From the NCBI GenBank assembly GCA_040367435.1, contig BAABWY010000001.1, positions 558,001-622,000 of the forward strand: a stretch of DNA of 64,000 nt, in the 5' to 3' direction. Numbering within the stretch: the first letter of the stretch is position 1; each line of letters opens with the position of its first letter. The notes under the pieces were generated by a model, which searched no databases, was not told the origin of the DNA, and saw only the letters and a list, made by a program, of their open reading frames with translations. Below are positions 1 to 9,021 of this stretch, in pieces. This DNA comes from Hyphomicrobiales bacterium 4NK60-0047b (GTDB lineage: Bacteria > Pseudomonadota > Alphaproteobacteria > Rhizobiales > HXMU1428-3). Both the position numbers and the translations under genes were made by a program.

Positions 1-159
1 ACCTACCCTTAAAATCATTTCCTTATCAAAATAAAGGTTAACCCAAAGGCCAGTATCTTTCCCCCCTACATTTGAGGCAAACTCATAGAAAATCACCAAT
101 AATACTAAAAATTAAGCGCTTCATAAATCACAACAACACACAAGCCTTAGGAAATCAAA

Positions 160-1167
160 ATGACTGAAAACACCGCCCAAATTGTTAGGTTTCATGAGAC
201 AGGCTCTAGCTCTGTCTTAAAAATAGAATCTCTCCCCATAACAGAACCAGGCCCAGATGAAGTACGTATAAAAGTCGAAGCTTTTGGTTTAAACCGTGCA
301 GAAATTATGTTTCGAAGTGGCGCATATCTAGTAGCCCCCACATTTCCATCCCGCATAGGCTATGAAGCGTCAGGTACAATTGAGAGCATCGGCTCAAACA
401 TTACAGACTTGCAAATTGGAGATCGTGTCAGCACCATCCCAGCCCTCTCAATGAGTGAGTATGGTGTCTACGGTGAAAGTGTAACCCTAGATGCAAGCGC
501 TGTATCCAAATATCCCGCAAAACTGTCACCTGTTGAAGGTACTGCGATTTGGATGCAATACATCACAGCCTATGGCGCACTCATTGACATCGGTAAACTA
601 TCCGCAGACCAAACGGTGATGATCACAGCTTCGAGTAGTTCCGTCGGCATCGCAGCCATACAAATTGCCAAATCAGTCGGTGCAAATGTAATAGCCACAA
701 CAAGAGGCGCTAGCAAAGTGCAAAGCTTAACTGATGCCGGCGCTGATCATGTCATTCAAACCGAGAATGAAACTTTGTCTGAAAAAGCTCTTTCACTAAC
801 CAATGACCAAGGTGTTGACCTCGTGTTTGATCCTATCGGTGGCCCTATGTTAGAAGACCTTGCACTCGCAACAAAATCACAAGGCCTCATCATTGAATAT
901 GGCGCCTTAGATGAACGGCCAACCCCCTACCCTCTTTTCACATCTTTAGGGAAAGGTCTAAAAATCCAAGGATACACACTTTTTGAAATCACCCAAGACC
1001 CAGACCGCGACAGACTAAACGCAGCAAAAAAATTCATATTTGAAGGACTTGAATCTGGAAAATTAAAACCAGTGATAGACCGCACATTCCCTTTAGAACA
1101 AATCAAACAAGCTCATGACCATCTTGAATCAAATGAGCAAATAGGAAAAATCGTCGTTACAGTCTAA
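160..1167 (+). CDS. Zinc-independent MDR (quinone oxidoreductase-like) dehydrogenase
   Basis: A 335-residue medium-chain dehydrogenase/reductase, probably an NAD(P)H-dependent reductase of quinones or enones. The N-terminal GroES-like half (about 1-120) carries GYEASG and GDRV motifs. The nucleotide-binding half contains ASSSSVGIAAIQIA near residue 165, and the C-terminal GKIVV is typical of the family. The Cys cluster of zinc alcohol dehydrogenases is missing, which favours the QOR-like branch. An AGGA box lies about 8 bases before the ATG. It is monocistronic and ends before a terminator shared with the convergent chemoreceptor gene. The family is secure; the substrate cannot be read from sequence. 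Confidence 0.88.
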   Translation: MTENTAQIVRFHETGSSSVLKIESLPITEPGPDEVRIKVEAFGLNRAEIMFRSGAYLVAPTFPSRIGYEASGTIESIGSNITDLQIGDRVSTIPALSMSEYGVYGESVTLDASAVSKYPAKLSPVEGTAIWMQYITAYGALIDIGKLSADQTVMITASSSSVGIAAIQIAKSVGANVIATTRGASKVQSLTDAGADHVIQTENETLSEKALSLTNDQGVDLVFDPIGGPMLEDLALATKSQGLIIEYGALDERPTPYPLFTSLGKGLKIQGYTLFEITQDPDRDRLNAAKKFIFEGLESGKLKPVIDRTFPLEQIKQAHDHLESNEQIGKIVVTV

Positions 1168-1211
1168 GCTGATAAAAAACAACAACAAAACGGATATTGA
1201 AAAAACAAAAA

Positions 1212-1232
1212 AAAGGGCCAAAGGCCCTTTTT
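1212..1232. terminator. Bidirectional intrinsic terminator
   Basis: AAAGGGCC and GGCCCTTT form an 8-bp perfect stem around an AAA loop, with T-runs on both strands. It lies between the convergent MDR gene and chemoreceptor gene and can serve both. Confidence 0.85.
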
Positions 1233-1279
1233 ATTTATTCGCATTTAAAATTTATAAATTTACAGAATGATAAAAGCAG

Positions 1280-3010
1280 TCAACCATTCTGCACTCGAAT
1301 AGAGCTGATAAAACCATCAACATGGTTCTGCAAATTCGTAATTTCTGTATCTAATTGAGAAACAGCACCAATCATTCCCGTAGCTGATTGACCATTTTTT
1401 AGAGCAATTGAATTTAGGTCCGACGTATTTTTATGCACTTCCTTAGTAAGATCAGCTGCTTCCACAATATTGCTACTAATTTCACCCGAAGCATAACCTT
1501 GCTCTTCAACAGCAGCCGCAATTGAACCTGATATCGTATTTAGTTTTCCAATGGTCTCATCCACCTGATCAATCGCTACAACAGCCTCAGAAATTGAGGA
1601 TTGAATATGATCAACTTGACCGGAAATATCTTCTGTAGCACGACCTGTCTGCGTAGCAAGTTCCTTAACCTCAGAGGCAACAACAGCAAAACCTTTACCC
1701 GCATCACCAGCTCTTGCGGCCTCAATAGTTGCATTCAAAGCAAGTAAGTTTGTTTGCTCAGCAATATCTTGAATAAGTTTAACAATATTGCCAATAGCCT
1801 GAGATGCCGTTGAAAGTCCCTCAATAACCTCATTTGCTTTTTTCACTTCAGAAACAGCAACGGTTGACACTTCATTCGACTGAACCATTTGCCCAGAAAT
1901 CTCTGAAATCGAAGCTGACATTTCTTGTGAAGCACGCGCGACAGTTTCAACATTTTGACTGGTAGTATCCATGGCCACAGCAATCGCACCAGCACAATCA
2001 ACATTTTCTTGAGAGCCTTCAGACACATCTTCAGTCATAGCTTTTAAATTATGAGATGAATTACTTACACTCAAAACAATTGAACGCACCTCTTTATCAA
2101 ATTGGTCCGCCATTTTCATCAAAGCAGATCGCTGCTCTTCTTGAGCAAGTTTCTTTTGCTCTTCTTGTTCCTTAGAGAGTTTAATCCGCTCAGACGCATT
2201 AACATGAAACACTTTCAGTGCCTGGCTCATTTGCCCAATTTCATCTTTACGATCATCATAAGAAACATCAATATCCATATGCCCCTCAGAAAGCTTCTGC
2301 ATCGAAGACGTCATATGCTTCATAGGCCGAACAATTGACCGAGCCAATAAGAGAGAGAGCCCTAAGACAGAGATAAAAATGATGAAAGCAACTATGAGTA
2401 ATGATCTCGCATCATGCCAAAACACCGCTTGAATATCATCCACATAAGACCCGGTTCCAATAATCCATCCCCAAGGTTCAAAGTTGCTGACAAAAGCAAT
2501 TTTCTCTTGAGGAGCTTCATCACCCGGTTTCGGCCACATATAATCAACATAACCTGAACCGGTTTCTCGAGTCGCATTCACAAAAGCTACAAACAAAGCA
2601 ACCCCATTTGGATCTTGAATGCCGGTAAGGTCTTTACCATCCAGTTGAGGTTTAATCGGATGCATAATCATCTTAGGAAAACGATCAGTAACCCAAAAAT
2701 AGTTCGAGCCCTGATACCGCAATTGCGAGATAGCAAACTTCGCTCTTTTTTGCGCTTCTTCTTTTGTAAACTCTCCGGAGAGTTCTCGTTTTTGAAAAGA
2801 AACAGCAATACTTTTTGCTGTTGAAACAAGATGCTTCAACTCAGACTTTTTTGTATTTAATAGGTTTGTATGACTGTTATTCAAAGATACAACCAATAGC
2901 CCACAAACACCAAGCATAGCTAAAAAAACAATTAAGTAGATTTTAAAAGAGAGAGAACCTCTCTTCATACTAGACAAAATAGAGGAAGTGTTTTGCATAA
3001 GATTTTCCAC
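1280..3010 (-). CDS. Methyl-accepting chemotaxis protein with a Cache sensor
   Basis: A 576-residue chemoreceptor. TM1 is at about 23-43. A periplasmic single-Cache domain follows (about 50-200, with [14 protein letters not shown] and [16 protein letters not shown]), then TM2 at about 203-223, a HAMP linker, and a long cytoplasmic coiled coil. The conserved signalling tip, [18 protein letters not shown], lies near residue 425. Cache domains of this type often sense small organic acids. The C-terminus (SIRVQNG) has no CheR/CheB pentapeptide. The first ATG may not be the start: Met5 and Met15 are alternatives. It is a stand-alone gene, and its signal would converge with the CheZ-like protein encoded at 40.9 kb. 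Confidence 0.93.
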   Translation of the reverse strand: MENLMQNTSSILSSMKRGSLSFKIYLIVFLAMLGVCGLLVVSLNNSHTNLLNTKKSELKHLVSTAKSIAVSFQKRELSGEFTKEEAQKRAKFAISQLRYQGSNYFWVTDRFPKMIMHPIKPQLDGKDLTGIQDPNGVALFVAFVNATRETGSGYVDYMWPKPGDEAPQEKIAFVSNFEPWGWIIGTGSYVDDIQAVFWHDARSLLIVAFIIFISVLGLSLLLARSIVRPMKHMTSSMQKLSEGHMDIDVSYDDRKDEIGQMSQALKVFHVNASERIKLSKEQEEQKKLAQEEQRSALMKMADQFDKEVRSIVLSVSNSSHNLKAMTEDVSEGSQENVDCAGAIAVAMDTTSQNVETVARASQEMSASISEISGQMVQSNEVSTVAVSEVKKANEVIEGLSTASQAIGNIVKLIQDIAEQTNLLALNATIEAARAGDAGKGFAVVASEVKELATQTGRATEDISGQVDHIQSSISEAVVAIDQVDETIGKLNTISGSIAAAVEEQGYASGEISSNIVEAADLTKEVHKNTSDLNSIALKNGQSATGMIGAVSQLDTEITNLQNHVDGFISSIRVQNG

Positions 3011-3428
3011 GAATTGAATTATTTTTATAATCAGAAAATATTAATCCGCATACAAATCCATTAGGGTAAACAAAGCCTTACAACGATACCTAAACAGTAC
3101 TAAAGGCCAAAATAAAGCTGAGATCAAAATGGAAGAATAGTGAGCTTCAAGACCAAAAAACCAGCCCACCGGTAACAAGATACCTACTTCATTGCTAAAC
3201 ATACCGGTTTAGAGAAATAGTATAATTCGCAAATTAGTACAAAAAAGATTTCAGTATGTAATATTTTTTAAATCTGCTTTTAACCCCTTGCTGAAACCTG
3301 CTGTTAACTAGCTTTTAATAACCTTGGTGCAGTTCAATATATAAGATTTGATGTATTGCTACTTGTCAGATGATCAGCAGCGATGAAAGGTTATCCCCTT
3401 CACCGCTACGACCAAACAATTTATTTAA
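3011..3428. other. Intergenic region without a recognisable gene
   Basis: A 418-base AT-rich stretch between the starts of the chemoreceptor messages and the 3' end of the metal-transport operon. I see no convincing reading frame, RNA gene or strong terminator. It presumably holds the chemoreceptor promoter on the minus strand. Confidence 0.6.
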
Positions 3429-4313
3429 TTAGCTTTGAACTGTCAGAGCTTTCAAAATTACACTCAGATTATGTTCGAACATAGCAAGGTAGCTTGTTGC
3501 TGGTCCGCCCTTTTCTGAAAGCGCATCAGAGAACAGTCGTCCTCCAATTTTTAGTCCTGTTTCTTTCGAAATTTGTTTAACAAGTGCAGGACTTGTGATG
3601 TTCTCAACAAAAAGCGCAGCAACTTTCTCACGCTTGAGTTGATCAATCAATTCAGCCAGTTCTTTTGCTGATGGTTCAGCTTCTGTATCGATGCCTACAG
3701 GCGCCAAGAATTTTAGCTGATAAGCGCTTGCAAGGTACCCAAACGCATCATGTGCCGTCACAACAGTCCGGTTATCTTTAGGAAGTGCGCTTAATTTTGC
3801 AACTGTGCTCTTATGCAAATTTTCTAACTTTGCGATATAGGCTGTAGCATTTGCTGTGTAAGTTTTTGCATTTTTAGGGTCAGTCTCTGCCATTGCCTTA
3901 GCAATGTTACGAACATATACCACGCCATTTGTGAGGGCATTCCAAGCATGTGGGTCGACTTCCCCATCCACCTTAAGAGGAGTGATGCCTTGTGTAGCAA
4001 CAAAAACTTTAGCTTTTGTGCCTGATGTATCAATCAGCGTTTTCGACCAGGTCTCAAACCCAAGGCCATTGACAAAAATAATATTAGCTTCAGTGACCGC
4101 ACGAGCATCATCCACATTTGGAGTGTAAACATGAGCATCAGCATCAGGGCCAACAATGGTTGTAACAGTAGCCAGATCACCTGTCACCTGCTGTACCATG
4201 TCGCCAAGTATCGAGAAACTGGCAACAACTTTTAGCTTCTCTGCGTGTGCCGGCGCTATAAATAGGGCAAGCGATACAGTATAAGCTGCAACATAAGAGA
4301 GGAGACGTTTCAT
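3429..4313 (-). CDS. ZnuA/MntA-family metal-binding lipoprotein-like SBP (candidate cobalt or zinc)
   Basis: A 294-residue periplasmic substrate-binding protein of cluster A-I metal ABC transporters. A signal peptide spans 1-24 (PAHA, then EKLKVV). The metal ligands expected in the family are visible as His61 (HVYTPN), His122 (DPHAW), His188 (AHDAFGYL) and Asp263 (FSDALS). This is a three-His/one-Asp set, as in zinc-type proteins rather than the Glu-containing manganese type. The His-rich loop found in many ZnuA proteins is absent. It is the last gene of the ABC operon, 49 bases after the permease. Because the operon follows a cobalamin riboswitch, cobalt is the likelier substrate; zinc remains possible. 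Confidence 0.9.
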   Translation of the reverse strand: MKRLLSYVAAYTVSLALFIAPAHAEKLKVVASFSILGDMVQQVTGDLATVTTIVGPDADAHVYTPNVDDARAVTEANIIFVNGLGFETWSKTLIDTSGTKAKVFVATQGITPLKVDGEVDPHAWNALTNGVVYVRNIAKAMAETDPKNAKTYTANATAYIAKLENLHKSTVAKLSALPKDNRTVVTAHDAFGYLASAYQLKFLAPVGIDTEAEPSAKELAELIDQLKREKVAALFVENITSPALVKQISKETGLKIGGRLFSDALSEKGGPATSYLAMFEHNLSVILKALTVQS

Positions 4314-4362
4314 TAACTTTTATTCCTTTTGGGTTAATGAGAACCACTTTTGCGGGCCCCGA

Positions 4363-5226
4363 TTACTTTTCTGTAGATGTTTTAAATATGCGCCTTGCTT
4401 GTGATGCCAGCCTAAATCCATGCGGGCCGAACAGTAGGCTGAAAATGAAAATTCCACCTGCTACGAGTACAATTGCAGGGCCTGACGGTACCTTGGGCAC
4501 ATAAAATGAGATAATCAGCCCAGCCCATGAACTGGTAAGGGCCAAAGCAAAAGTAAGAATGAGATAAGATGTGATCGTGGAGACCCAATAGCGCGCTGCC
4601 GTTGCGGGCAGGATCATAAGGCCAACCGCCATAAGCGTGCCAAGGGCCTTAAAGGCGCCAATGAGATTTAAGACCACGAGAAACATGAACAAGTGCCCAA
4701 CAATCCAAGGACGACGTAATTGGCTTTCATAGAAAACCGGATCGATTGTTGAAACAATCAAGGGGCGAAGTATAATTGCGAAGGAAATCAGTGTGATAAC
4801 AGCTGTTGCACCGATAAGCATCAGAGTGTCATTGCCAATACCAAGAATTGAGCCAAATAAAAAACTTTTTAAAGGTACTGCCGAACCAGCAGCGGATAGG
4901 ATGAAGATACCAAGCGCAAGAGCAAGCAGGTACATCGAGGCCAAGCTCGCATCCTCCCTGATAATAGTCTTGTTAGCTAAAAGCACTGAAAAGAGGGCAA
5001 CACTCACACCAGCAATTAAACCACCCACAATCATGGAAAACACAGACAATCCAGCAACCACAAAAGCAATCACGATACCGGGTACAATCGCATGCGCCAT
5101 CGCTTCGCCCGCCAGAGATAACCTCCGCAGAACAAGAAATGCTCCAACTGGGGCAACCGAGAGACTAAGGATAGACGTCGCCAGCAGCGCACGTTTCATA
5201 AAGTCATAATCCAGCCACTCAAACAT
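4363..5226 (-). CDS. Metal ABC transporter permease (ZnuB/MntB family, ABC-3)
   Basis: A 287-residue integral membrane protein with about eight hydrophobic segments, and the family motif LSLAGEAMAHAIVPGI near residue 35, which contacts the ATPase. It forms the channel of the importer whose binding protein and ATPase flank it. The start codon overlaps the end of the ATPase gene by 8 bases, so the two are translationally coupled. Length and layout are normal for the family. Confidence 0.92.
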   Translation of the reverse strand: MFEWLDYDFMKRALLATSILSLSVAPVGAFLVLRRLSLAGEAMAHAIVPGIVIAFVVAGLSVFSMIVGGLIAGVSVALFSVLLANKTIIREDASLASMYLLALALGIFILSAAGSAVPLKSFLFGSILGIGNDTLMLIGATAVITLISFAIILRPLIVSTIDPVFYESQLRRPWIVGHLFMFLVVLNLIGAFKALGTLMAVGLMILPATAARYWVSTITSYLILTFALALTSSWAGLIISFYVPKVPSGPAIVLVAGGIFIFSLLFGPHGFRLASQARRIFKTSTEK

Positions 5227-6001
5227 TTACAAAGACCTTTGATTTCACGTTTGTCTGTTTTACTTCCGCTTGATCGGCATACATAGTCTCTATCCAGCCT
5301 ACTTGGCTTTGCGAGAGATACCCATAATCAACAAGGTTCGTTGGTGTTAAAACTTCGTGTGGCGAACCAAACAACGCTTCGTTGTTGCCAAGCAAAAGTG
5401 CCTTCGTGCAATGTTTAAGAACAGCCGAAAGATCGTGTAAAACAAGAATAATGGCGCGGCCTTGAGCAGCCCAATCATCAATCAGTCCCAAAAGGTAAGA
5501 CTCTGTCGTCTGATCAATTGCCGTAAAAGGTTCATCAAGCAAAATCAAAGGGGCGTTCTGAACAATGGCGCGAGAGAATAAAGCGCGTTGCAACTGTCCA
5601 GCTGATAAAACATGCAGCGGTTCATCCGCGATATGGGCGATGTTGGTTCGCTCTAGAGCAGCCTCGATTAAATCCTGGTCCTCGTTTGTCAGCCAACCAA
5701 CTAAGCCTAACCTTTGCCACGCTCCCATTGCCGCTAGATCACGCACGCGGATTGGAAAACGTCTATCAAATTCTGTTCGCTGTCCGAGATAAGCGATCGA
5801 TTGCGGTTTCCCCCCGGGCCACTCAAGCGTTCCACTAATTGGAGGAATTACATCTAAGAGAGTTTTTGCAAGCGTCGATTTCCCTGAACCATTATGACCA
5901 ACAACGGCAAGGACCTCACCAGGTTCAACCTGAAAAGAAACGGATTTAATAAGCGGCTCACCTGCATAACCAAGTGCGAGCTGCGAGGCTTTGAGTAACA
6001 T
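5219..6001 (-). CDS. Metal ABC transporter ATP-binding protein (ZnuC-like)
   Basis: A 260-residue ABC ATPase. Walker A is GHNGSGKST (about 35-43), the signature is LSAGQ rather than the usual LSGGQ, Walker B is LILLDEP, and the switch histidine lies in VLHDLS. It powers the importer with the following permease and binding protein. It is the first large gene after the cobalamin riboswitch, about 270 bases downstream, with the 36-codon ORF between them. An AGGA box stands 8 bases before the ATG. The substrate is inferred from context only. Confidence 0.92.
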   Translation of the reverse strand: MLLKASQLALGYAGEPLIKSVSFQVEPGEVLAVVGHNGSGKSTLAKTLLDVIPPISGTLEWPGGKPQSIAYLGQRTEFDRRFPIRVRDLAAMGAWQRLGLVGWLTNEDQDLIEAALERTNIAHIADEPLHVLSAGQLQRALFSRAIVQNAPLILLDEPFTAIDQTTESYLLGLIDDWAAQGRAIILVLHDLSAVLKHCTKALLLGNNEALFGSPHEVLTPTNLVDYGYLSQSQVGWIETMYADQAEVKQTNVKSKVFVNV

Positions 6002-6104
6002 AGCTTGTCCTAGAGTTTCGTTGATGAGTGTTTATACACTGGGTTGTCTGCGATCAGAGCGGTGAAGAAAGTCAAACACCAGAGCTGTGAAAGAGATCGT
6101 AAAA

Positions 6105-6215
6105 TCAAAAATCTTTGATTTTTACACTGTCTAGGAACAAGCGTTTTAGCAGTTTAAATGCAATAAAATCGCCGCGGCTATACGGATTTTGGTAAGAAAA
6201 TATCGTCAAAGACAT
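6105..6215 (-). CDS. 36-residue ORF between riboswitch and metal ABC operon
   Basis: The frame starts MSLTIFSYQNPYSRGDFIAF and ends VKIKDF-stop. It has a strong Shine-Dalgarno (AAGGAG, 7 bases before the ATG) and is the first possible translation start after the cobalamin riboswitch. The peptide is basic and mildly hydrophobic, with no metal-binding Cys or His pattern, and does not resemble CbtB. It could be a leader peptide that couples riboswitch control to the ABC genes, or a small subunit. I do not recognise the family. An AT palindrome covers its stop codon. Confidence 0.45.
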   Translation of the reverse strand: MSLTIFSYQNPYSRGDFIAFKLLKRLFLDSVKIKDF

Positions 6216-6230
6216 GTGTTTACTCCTTTA

Positions 6231-6247
6231 AGGGGTCGCCCGCCCCT
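6231..6247 (-). promoter_or_regulatory. Hairpin in the riboswitch expression platform
   Basis: AGGGG and CCCCT pair around a 7-base loop directly before the AAGGAG ribosome site of the 36-codon ORF. It lies between the riboswitch aptamer and the first start codon and has no T-run. This fits control of translation start rather than termination; that is inference. Confidence 0.4.
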
Positions 6248-6270
6248 CATGATGGAATTAATAATAAAAG

Positions 6271-6471
6271 ACTTGGCAGGTTTTCTGGCTTACGGTTATG
6301 GGCAACTTACTCACCTTCCCAGCTAAATAAAGCCAGTGGTATATTCGAGTGTGCCAACCGTTTACAGTTGCGAGGACAGCCCCGGTCTTGCTGAAAATAT
6401 CTTACTGATAAATATTTACAGCGCACCGAGTTCCCTTTTAAGCCCGACCCATAAGGGTCAAGAGACCAAGT
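6271..6471 (-). promoter_or_regulatory. Cobalamin riboswitch
   Basis: On the minus strand the aptamer runs from ACTTGG (6471-6466) to CCAAGT (6276-6271), which pair as P1. In order it contains AAAAGGGAACTCGGTGCG, GACCGGGGCTG, the conserved CGCAACTGT core, and GTAAGCCAGAAAACCTGCC, the B12-box end. Spacing is about 201 nt, normal for the class. Binding of adenosylcobalamin normally turns off downstream genes for B12 or cobalt uptake. Here those genes are the 36-codon ORF and the ZnuABC-type importer, which argues that the importer carries cobalt. Confidence 0.93.
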
Positions 6472-6949
6472 GTTTGCAACCTAGTGAAGGTTACACGAAA
6501 TGACAAGTTAAATATTTTTGGTTGTATATATAGACGTTACTTTCGCCTACTAGCTTTAGTGAATTAGGTCACACATATTTTAGGGAAGCGAACTTTCAAA
6601 CCGTTATGAATTGAAGATCCTGCCAGGGCTACATTTAGCACGTAAGTGACCATCTCAATCAAAGACTATTAAGATCACTAAGTGACCCAAGGCGGAAACG
6701 AAAGCACGTTGATGAAACGCACAGTTTTCTGTAAAAAACCACTCATAAATGAGCGGAGGTAATCTCTCCTCAAATTTATACATCGATCACTGCCTGTTTG
6801 TAAGCAAAACCAAGCGTATCTTAACAACAGATAAGTTTGTTGCCGGGGTGCTTCATATAATATTCCCCAACTTCCCAAACAAACGGTTCGACATTTTTAT
6901 TATCTAATCTTGAAGCATCTTCAGGAGGTTAATTTTGTCTGGATGATTG
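6472..6949. other. Region of gene debris upstream of the riboswitch
   Basis: No intact gene. The minus strand from 6928 down to 6821 keeps a 35-codon protein-like frame without a start (contains NVEPFVWEVGEYYMKHPG) that I cannot assign. The promoter for the riboswitch transcript must lie just above 6471. The stretch joins the frmA fragment and looks like eroded coding DNA. Confidence 0.45.
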
Positions 6950-7053
6950 ACGATACGTACTAGAACCTCTCCTGCTTTTGGACCTTCCAGATCAAGCTAT
7001 TCGATTTCTAGTGGTCGGTTCGGCTCCCATGCGATAGCGGCACGTGTCTTCAT
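6950..7053 (-). pseudogene. 5' fragment of class III alcohol dehydrogenase (frmA/adhC)
   Basis: From ATG at 7053 the minus strand reads MKTRAAIAWEPNRPLEIE, stop, LDLEGPKAGEVLVRI. This matches the N-terminus of S-(hydroxymethyl)glutathione dehydrogenase (usual form MKTRAAVAWEAGKPLEIE). There is an in-frame TAG at 6999-6997. Similarity ends after about 34 codons, before the zinc-binding Cys region, so only a remnant survives. An AAGGA box still precedes the ATG. It shows that a glutathione-dependent formaldehyde gene once stood here. Confidence 0.75.
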
Positions 7054-7079
7054 CTTTGTATTTCCTTTTTAATTTAGTG

Positions 7080-7732
7080 CTAATGTAAATTTTCTCGATG
7101 TAACTTTTTATCTCGAGGGCTAATGGGGGCAATGACAAGTACAAAGTGTGTTTCTTTAGCACCTTCAGGCAGGGACGAAGAGGAGAATAAGCCGAGCTTT
7201 GGCAGCTCTTGCAAAAACTTATCACGAAGCAAGATTGGAGCCCCGATCGGTACGGTGAAAATATCTTTATGGTCTCTCCCTTCTGTTGAGAAACCATATT
7301 GCGCATCTGTACCTCGATAAGTACAAACAAGACGAGGCAGAGCTGCATCAATGTGGAATTCTTGACAGACATTTGTGTTGACGATATCGATGCGGACTTG
7401 GAGGCACGATGCATGAAAATGCTTGAAAACACCTTAGCAAGAGCAGCCGTATCATCTATCAGCCTGTCTCGTTCACTACAATTCGGAGTGCCATATTTCT
7501 TGCATTTATGGAGCATCGCTTCACGAAGATTTTCAGGGGATAATTTTAGCAGTGCTTTTGGTAACTGTTCTGGCGTTAAGCCATTGATCCAAGATAGAAA
7601 ACTCGGCAATGGGTTGCGCCTCCATATCGCGACGGCACAATCCGAGCGATGAATTGGAAAAAGGCCTTCTGGTGTGTCTGTTTCAAATACGGGCCCTAAA
7701 GAATGCATCGCAGTGTTTCGAACAAACATCAT
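7080..7732 (-). pseudogene. DUF1826-family gene broken by a frameshift
   Basis: The first part reads from 7732 (contains SDCAVAIWRRNPLPSFLSW and DDTAALAKVFSSIF) to about 7410. The continuation is in another minus-strand frame: LQVRIDIVNTNVCQEFHID, then LVCTYRGTDAQYGFS and TVPIGAPILLRD, with a stop at 7082-7080. Together they make a normal DUF1826 protein of about 215 residues, so a net one-base deletion (or two-base insertion) near 7405-7425 broke the gene. DUF1826 genes often lie beside CobW/ZigA-type zinc GTPases and are linked with zinc limitation; that is family knowledge, and the function is unproven. A sequencing error could mimic this. Confidence 0.72.
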
Positions 7733-7957
7733 CTAAGCCTCCCATGCACTGGTCTATGCACTGGCCCTGTTTCACGGATCTTAGTCAAGATCATAACTTC
7801 TGAAAATTCAATTTGATCTGTACTAAAGTGTGTGACTAACATTTTTAGGCCCAGTGATTAGAATAAAACTCATGTAACAAACAAGGTACTAGACTGACGC
7901 AACTTCAAAAGTTACATTTAAACTTCAAATTAAACTATCAGCTAATTCAAAGGACAT

Positions 7958-8404
7958 ATGATTGTGAAGCGTAATAGTCGACTTATTCTTGCTATGCACA
8001 CCCTGAGTCATATGGCGGCAAACCCCAGTCATATGCATACATCTTCTCAGATAGCTGAGCATGTAGGAACAAATCCTGTGGTTGTTCGTCGTGTATTAGG
8101 AAAACTGCGTGAAGCTGGCTTACTCACCTCTGAGAAAGGTCACGCCGGAGGCTGGTGTTTAGCATGAGAATCACAACTGATCACACTTGCTGATATCTAC
8201 CTCGCCTTAGACGAACAACTTATATCTTTGGATAAGAATGTCCGTCCCTCAGACTGTTGCATTGAGCATTCTTTATTGAACCATATATCGCAAGTCATCA
8301 AAAGCACGGAGCAGAGCTTTATCAATCATCTGACAACAACAACAATTGCAGACGTACAAAAAGCAAGAGATTGTAAGTGTACAACTTGTTGTTCAGAAGA
8401 TTGA
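7958..8404 (+). pseudogene. Rrf2-family transcriptional regulator with in-frame stop
   Basis: The first 70 codons encode a winged-helix Rrf2 N-terminus (contains SSQIAEHVGTNPVVVRRVLG and GHAGGWCLA). A TGA at 8165-8167 interrupts it, and the same frame then continues for 78 codons (ESQLITLADIYLALDEQL and so on) to a stop at 8402-8404. Most homologues have an Arg after GGW-LA, so one C-to-T change from CGA explains the stop. The total of 149 codons is a normal Rrf2 length. The C-terminal part has Cys residues (DCCIEH, CKCTTCC) but no clear IscR/NsrR cluster motif. The truncated product could still bind DNA. Confidence 0.75.
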
Positions 8405-9021
8405 CCGTTTGAGGAAAACTATAAGTAGAATACTTAGTTGTTAGTTATAAACATCTACCCCTGCAACAAAAGCCCCTTTAAAACGGGCACTAAATCTAAT
8501 CATCAAAAAACCAGAAAATTCTTAAGTAAGATGTGCAACTAACAAACAATCCTAGGCGCTGCTTTTCTTCTGTTTTTAATAGCACTCCCCCCCTACTTTA
8601 TGGGCAAAAAATTTCCCTTCAAACCCTGATGACACCTGTGGTCCCACCGCGTTCTAGTCATGGCTCGAGCAATAAATCGAGCGTCAAACCCCAGTGCTCA
8701 AAAATAAACACCCTCTTCCCCAAAAGATGAAAGCACCAGCTTCGTGCGGAAAGACAATGGCCTCGATCCCCACGTTCTTAACTGGATCAACCGGATTGTA
8801 AAAAACCAACAAGGCACTCATCCTGAAAAAATGGCTGAAGAGCTTAAACAACGCGGATTTGCATTTACAAGTTCTGCTCAAGAGGCCTCTTTAACGCCTG
8901 CAGCGCCAATAATAAAGCCTAACCACCTGCTCGTTGTTTGCAGATGACTAACTATTACCACTACTCATAACACTTTTTACTGTGATATTCGCACCATACA
9001 TTATCACACCTTGAGGATTGC
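8405..9021. other. Probable gene debris, unassigned
   Basis: No full-length gene. The plus strand shows pieces in shifting frames: a short hydrophobic stretch (ILGAAFLLFLIALPPYFMG, about 8543-8605), and an open frame at 8744-8947 that contains DPHVLNWINRIVKNQQG and HPEKMAEELKQRGFAF. Neither matches a family I recognise. The pattern resembles a decayed gene rather than plain spacer. Confidence 0.4.

Noticed and set aside
4793-5209. 138-codon plus-strand ORF opposite the metal permease
   Set aside because: It is the antisense of a well-conserved permease gene; its composition reflects that gene's codons.
6678-6878. 66-codon minus-strand ORF as a gene
   Set aside because: No ribosome site, low-quality composition, and it lies in debris where another frame (6928-6821) looks more protein-like.
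8165-8167. TGA in the Rrf2 gene as a selenocysteine codon
   Set aside because: Rrf2 homologues have Arg there, no selenocysteine insertion hairpin is evident, and neighbouring genes are also broken.
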